64,000 nucleotides of DNA from Anthoceros angustus (Eukaryota > Streptophyta > Anthocerotopsida > Anthocerotales > Anthocerotaceae): positions 1,426,001-1,490,000 of the forward strand of contig MU008159.1 of assembly GCA_010909165.1 (NCBI GenBank). Reading direction: 5' to 3'. Positions 62,090 through 64,000 of this stretch are shown here, one piece after another. How positions within the stretch are numbered: the stretch's first letter is position 1; each line of letters begins with the position of its first letter. The position numbers and the translations under genes were made by a program. The notes below the pieces were generated by a model that did not search any database, was not told the DNA's origin, and saw only the letters and a program-made list of their open reading frames with translations.

Positions 62090-62794
62090 GCTCTGTTTCG
62101 TCAGATTCAAGTCCTTCGCTGAGACGGTGTCCTCCCACTGTCTCCACATCAGTGTACAGCATAATCATAACTACAAAAATTAACAGGACTCGTTGGCCAC
62201 AATGGCAGGTGGGCCGGGGACGCTCATGTCATCAGCTTCCTCCCTCGGGGACTCAGGTGCCGCCTGCTCCATACAGCAACTCTCGTGTTAACAATGTTCT
62301 CTTTCGAAACCCTCACGAAAGAACGAGTAAAAAGCCATCAAGGCCACAGACAGAACAAACACCAGAACTCCATTAGTGCTGCATCCCATGAGTTCCTATG
62401 CGAACACAAGGACACCAGAGATTTCAACGTCATAGCCTCTGGCTAGGATGTCACCTACCAAAAAGCTTCACAATGTCTACCTACAATAACTGGCAAACAG
62501 GAAATCAGGAGAAGAGTAGAGTTCTAGGTGGCAATGTTGTCCTCTAATGTTAGATATTCCCCATCAATGGAGGAGACAGGCTTGTCCACCAAGCATGCCA
62601 AAGAATACGCCTTAGAGGCCCAAATACGTGGCTGCCAGCCAACAAGTTCTAAGAAACGACAGCACCAAAAGCTGAATAATGAGTTCTCCATTTGGACTCC
62701 ACAGAGAGAACCATCAGTCATGCATTACAGAAAGCATGGTACTGACATGGGTCTGACAGCCAAAGAGCTACGTCCATCAACCTTGTAGCAGCAT
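62090..62794. other. 3' regions of convergent ALDH and RER1
   Basis: No gene supported. The right part is presumably the RER1 3' untranslated region. Confidence 0.5.
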
Positions 62795-64000
62795 CTAATC
62801 TTTGGAAGAGCTTGCCTTGTCAGATGCCGCCGACTTCTTCCCACGATTATAGCGCTGCACCCCGAACCACCATGTTTAGATTTCTCCGAGAGATATAACA
62901 GACACAGAAAATACACAGCAAGCAAGAAAATATTCCAGACGCAAGATCTATTCTCATTGACGCAAGCTGGATGAGATGGCACAACAACCATCCTCACAAT
63001 GGACCCTAGTTGTTCACTCCAGCAACACCTTACAAACAAGTGAATAACACCTGCTCCTGGGGCATCAGAATAATACCTGCTTTCCGAAGGAGAAGGGCAC
63101 ATATCTGTACTTAATCATGTGTCTAATTTGCCGCTTCATTGTCAACACGAAGAGGACAACCCAATACAGCAGCAAGATTGGCCAGAACACTGGGACGTCG
63201 AAGATGGAGAAAAAAGTCAAAGAAAATGCAACGCAGAAGGCCTTAGTCAGCGCATACCTGCACATATGTCAACCATTTTAAGTCTAAACCAGTCAGCGAT
63301 CAACAACTCAATGACGCCCTGACTGCCAGATCCGCAAGCAACAGAAGAATAACATCAAGGGATAGAAGAAATCCTAGAATAAGCTGATGGCTGACCCGGA
63401 AGACAAGTCACAACGTTAACGACACAGGCAGGCTCAAGTTCCAGCTGACGTTATCATTCCAAGCCAATTGGAACTAGCACCGATATCACTAGTGCAGAAA
63501 CGGAACGGCGGCAAACCATGCTACTCACTCCGCAACAGCGAAAGAGTAATGAAAACAGCCCAATTGCAGAGGCAGAGCAACAACTAGCAGCTCGGTCGGT
63601 CAGAATACAAAGAAACAGATCAGACCTGTTCATCAGGAAACGTCAGGGGGTATGCAGCTCCATTCGATACGCATCACCTCCGAAGCTAATACAGGGGAAG
63701 AAAAAAACAGCGTCCAAAACAGGCAGAAAATGAGACACAAGCAAGGTAAGAAGCAAACCAGAATTTGAACTCCGGCAGGCGGCGAATGAAGGGCTTAAAC
63801 TCATCACTGCCCTTGGTCGGCAACGCAGGCCCCTCGTTCTCGGGGTCGATTTGAGGAGAAAGGAACCCTATCAAGAGGTTGAGGATGTAAATCCCCAAGC
63901 CATATGTGACGATGTAGAAACCCTTGACCGAATATACTCGCAGGCAGTAGATTGCGAAGGCCACGAGAGAGCCGGTCCAGCGAGCCACGGGATGCGGTGT
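62795..64000 (-). CDS. RER1: RER1, Golgi-to-ER retrieval receptor (5' part outside window)
   Basis: RER1 is a four-span Golgi membrane protein that returns escaped ER membrane proteins via COPI. Exons seen: 63759 to the right edge ([60 protein letters not shown] and [15 protein letters not shown]), 63077-63257 ([40 protein letters not shown] and [20 protein letters not shown]) and 62795-62854 ([18 protein letters not shown], stop). Frames join across both introns. The HPVARW beginning corresponds to roughly residue 35-40 of the family, so the N-terminal cytosolic part and start lie beyond 64000. No anomaly. Confidence 0.95.

Overview
The window is nuclear DNA of a streptophyte, either a seedless land plant or a charophycean alga. 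The evidence is a plant-type phototropin (LOV-LOV-kinase), a plant bifunctional FMN phosphatase/riboflavin kinase, plant-type sterol delta7-reductase, and an elongator tRNA-Met with the short intron typical of plants. All readable multi-exon genes have small introns (about 70-250 bp) with GT-AG borders, plus one GC-AG candidate. I cannot name the genus from sequence alone.

Layout. (1) 1-30.7 kb is repeat-dominated. It holds retroelement-like coiled-coil ORFs in tandem copies (2.4-7.5 kb), a related element half-repeated at 7.4-8.4 and 19.0-20.7 kb, mosaic tandem arrays with 1.5-kb and roughly 0.78-kb units (8.9-16.0 kb), a 453-bp satellite (16.4-17.8 kb), and two ends of one transposon family (17.93 and 28.60 kb). 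Between those ends lie a transposon ORF relic, a centrin gene on the minus strand and a HECT-like ubiquitin-ligase module. (2) 30.7-38.2 kb is a GC-rich, intron-poor segment on the plus strand: FMN phosphatase/riboflavin kinase, tRNA-Met(CAU), then phototropin. (3) 38.7-43.8 kb holds a 250-bp foldback, a 2.2-kb minisatellite that reverses orientation and forms a large inverted repeat, and AT-rich DNA without a recognisable gene. (4) 43.8-64 kb is a conventional gene island: CENP-E-like kinesin-7 (-), sterol delta7-reductase (+), LUC7-like splicing factor (-), mitochondrial ALDH (+) and RER1 (-, running off the right edge). A LINE ORF1 relic and small tandem duplications lie in between.

How genes relate. 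The clearest functional pairing is riboflavin kinase, which makes FMN, directly upstream of phototropin, which binds two FMN molecules. The other genes are housekeeping and not obviously linked.

Quality note. RFK, phototropin and centrin appear broken. Every break falls at a G/C run of four (one also at an A run), and one or two extra bases in that run restore a conserved family sequence. DWF5, LUC7, ALDH and kinesin (last tail exon) splice to exact multiples of three with no breaks. I therefore read the breaks as homopolymer-length errors, and warn that small deletions between tandem copies elsewhere may have the same cause.
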